Positions 62,307 to 64,000 of a stretch of 64,000 nt of DNA are shown here, one piece after another. The notes under the pieces are model-generated. The model searched no databases. It saw only the letters and a program-made list of their open reading frames with translations, and had not been told where the DNA came from. Within the stretch, counting starts at the first letter, position 1; each line of letters starts with the position of its first letter. This DNA is from Lachnospiraceae bacterium (GTDB taxonomy: Bacteria > Bacillota > Clostridia > Lachnospirales > Lachnospiraceae): positions 1 to 64,000 of the forward strand of contig JAILRO010000057.1 in assembly GCA_024698145.1 (NCBI GenBank), in the 5' to 3' direction. A program made the position numbers and the translations under genes.

Positions 62307-63068
62307 TTATAATCCGATTGTTCCTGTATATGTAGGCACTTCTTTTTCAGCCTTTTGTACTGCTTCTTCCAGTTCCATCCCTGCAAATGATTGTGCCGAA
62401 AAACATCTTCCGGATTTCTTATCATTTATAAACGCTCCCAAAACAACTCCGGGGATTGCTGATTCAGGGGAGTTGGGTGCCTGACTTCCACCAAGATCGG
62501 TTCTGCACCAACCCGGATCTGTAAGACTTATACAAATATCTGTACCATCATACTTGGATGCCAAATCCATTGTGACTTTATCTAAAGCTGCTTTACTTGC
62601 AGAATAACCGGCCTGTTCCGGTTCAAGTCGTATTCCGCTTGTCGTGTTAACTATTCTACCAAATCCTGTTTTCTCCATCTTCTCAAGGAAATGATATGTA
62701 ATCATCATCGGTGCAATAGTATTAATCATGAAACTCTGTTCATAATCCTTGGCGGGTGTTTTGATATATTCATTTCTGTATGCTACCTGAACTCCTGCAT
62801 TGTTAAGCACAATATCTATCTGCTTGCCAAGTCCATCAATTTCCTTAAGCATATTTTCAACTTGCAAAATATCAGAGAACTCTGCAGCTACAGGGATTAC
62901 TTCAACCCCATATTTCTTTGCTTCTTCTACTACTTTTTCACAGTGCTCCTTTGTTCTTCCCTGCACAATAAGGTTGCAGCCCTGTTTTGCCAACATAACA
63001 GCCGCACCATATCCTATGCCTCTTGCGGCACCGGTAACAAGTGCCCATTTTCGTTTTACCTGTAACAT
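62307..63068 (-). CDS. Short-chain dehydrogenase/reductase
   Basis: WALVTGAARGIGYGAAVML...LNNAGVQ...YSASKAALDKVT. Confidence 0.92.
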   Translation of the reverse strand: MLQVKRKWALVTGAARGIGYGAAVMLAKQGCNLIVQGRTKEHCEKVVEEAKKYGVEVIPVAAEFSDILQVENMLKEIDGLGKQIDIVLNNAGVQVAYRNEYIKTPAKDYEQSFMINTIAPMMITYHFLEKMEKTGFGRIVNTTSGIRLEPEQAGYSASKAALDKVTMDLASKYDGTDICISLTDPGWCRTDLGGSQAPNSPESAIPGVVLGAFINDKKSGRCFSAQSFAGMELEEAVQKAEKEVPTYTGTIGL

Positions 63069-63073
63069 TGTAA

Positions 63074-63760
63074 CTACCTCCTATTAATTCGTTTTGTTAT
63101 AACGTCAGCTATCACAAGATAGCAAAGCCCCACTACAATCAAGAATATCATAAGCACAAGCATCCACCATGCACTTCCCATGAAAGGAAGCTCATTTACA
63201 AAACCGAAAGCACCGGCTTTACTTCCCCAGTTAAGGAAGAAATACGGATAGTTGTATCCTTCTGCAAACTGCCAACCCTTCACGTAACCTATACCTGCGT
63301 AAATTGCATATAGGATAGGTGGAATAGTTACATACAGCACATTCAACTTCTCTATTCTCTTAACACTACTCACAACAATAAAATCAATAACTGATACGAC
63401 CGGTACAACAACATGTGTCAGTACATTCTGTATATTCCATGCCGATGCTCCAAAAGTAGGTGCCAACACGAAACAGAAAACCACTCCTGTGAGAGTAATC
63501 GAAACAGTTCCAACAAACTTGAATATGTACCAAGCCTTGCTAATCTCCTTATCTTTCAAGAGTAATGCAAGCCCTATCAAACAAATAACAGCAATAAGTA
63601 GATTAGATTGCGTTGTAAAATACATGAAAACTCTGCTTCCTCCCATAAATGTTTTCCGCCCGGCAAGATAACTGAGCGTCGTACCGGTAAATGCTGATAA
63701 CGCAACTATAAGTTTTAGAATGTAGCTTATACATTTCTGTTTATTCGTAATATTATTCAT
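63074..63760 (-). CDS. Pr6Pr-like family membrane protein
   Basis: Multi-TM; MYFTTQSNLLIAVICLIGLAL...VLTHVVVPVVSVIDFI. Confidence 0.7.
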   Translation of the reverse strand: MNNITNKQKCISYILKLIVALSAFTGTTLSYLAGRKTFMGGSRVFMYFTTQSNLLIAVICLIGLALLLKDKEISKAWYIFKFVGTVSITLTGVVFCFVLAPTFGASAWNIQNVLTHVVVPVVSVIDFIVVSSVKRIEKLNVLYVTIPPILYAIYAGIGYVKGWQFAEGYNYPYFFLNWGSKAGAFGFVNELPFMGSAWWMLVLMIFLIVVGLCYLVIADVITKRINRR

Positions 63761-63964
63761 ATAACATAAAACCTCCGATCTTTTGCTTTATATTAAATAA
63801 ATAATATGAAGTTCTGATGAAAAAACTTCTTGCTATAACAGGTATTCTGTCATGCACACGATTACCAAAAAACATTTTGAAAATCACGTTACCATGCTTT
63901 ATAATAATATTAAAACACTATCATTTATATACAAGTATGGCCCTTCAGAAAGGAGCATGGATAT

Positions 63965-64000
63965 ATGAAAGACGGAAAAGATAAAAAAGATAAAGATAAA
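63965..64000 (+). CDS. 5' end of a lysine-rich protein truncated by the window
   Basis: RBS-like aaaggag then ATG: MKDGKDKKDKDK... Confidence 0.4.
   Translation, partial: MKDGKDKKDKDK

Overview
This 64 kb window looks like a chromosomal segment of an anaerobic, low-GC, spore-forming Firmicute. Lachnospiraceae-like is my inference, from the cotJABC operon, the trimeric [FeFe] hydrogenase and many GGDEF/EAL genes. It opens with a seven-gene minus-strand tRNA cluster (Pro-Gly-Arg-His-Gln-Lys-Leu). Mostly ordinary genes follow: pcrA, an alpha-amylase, cotJABC, ung, ugd, hydCBA, ogg, hydE and several c-di-GMP signalling proteins. The right-hand third (about 39-62 kb) is the exciting part. It is a nitrogenase-like locus in a sulfur/PLP/Fe-S context: one NifH-like reductase, a NifB radical-SAM protein plus a NifX-type protein, and TWO separate NifD/NifK-like pairs with a CysK gene embedded between them. 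It also carries a NitT/TauT/Ssu-type ABC transporter, a LysR regulator, a DUF4418/FtsX/LolD-type ABC module, two Rrf2 regulators (one Cys-less), NifS/NifU, and a neighbouring metY-amidotransferase-gshA-ECF-pdxK operon. Both D-like subunits keep the P-cluster-type cysteines and the cofactor Cys275-equivalent. In my hand alignment both lack NifD His442 and the one I aligned at Gln191/His195 lacks those too, so a non-N2 reductase, plausibly for organosulfur scavenging and distantly analogous to methylthio-alkane reductase, is the best hypothesis. Three copies of a palindromic 'ACGGTACTAA...TTAGTACCG' intergenic element and a partial duplication of the tRNA-Leu 3' end with its terminator are also visible. 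All calls come from reading the sequence and the ORF translations. No database search was run.
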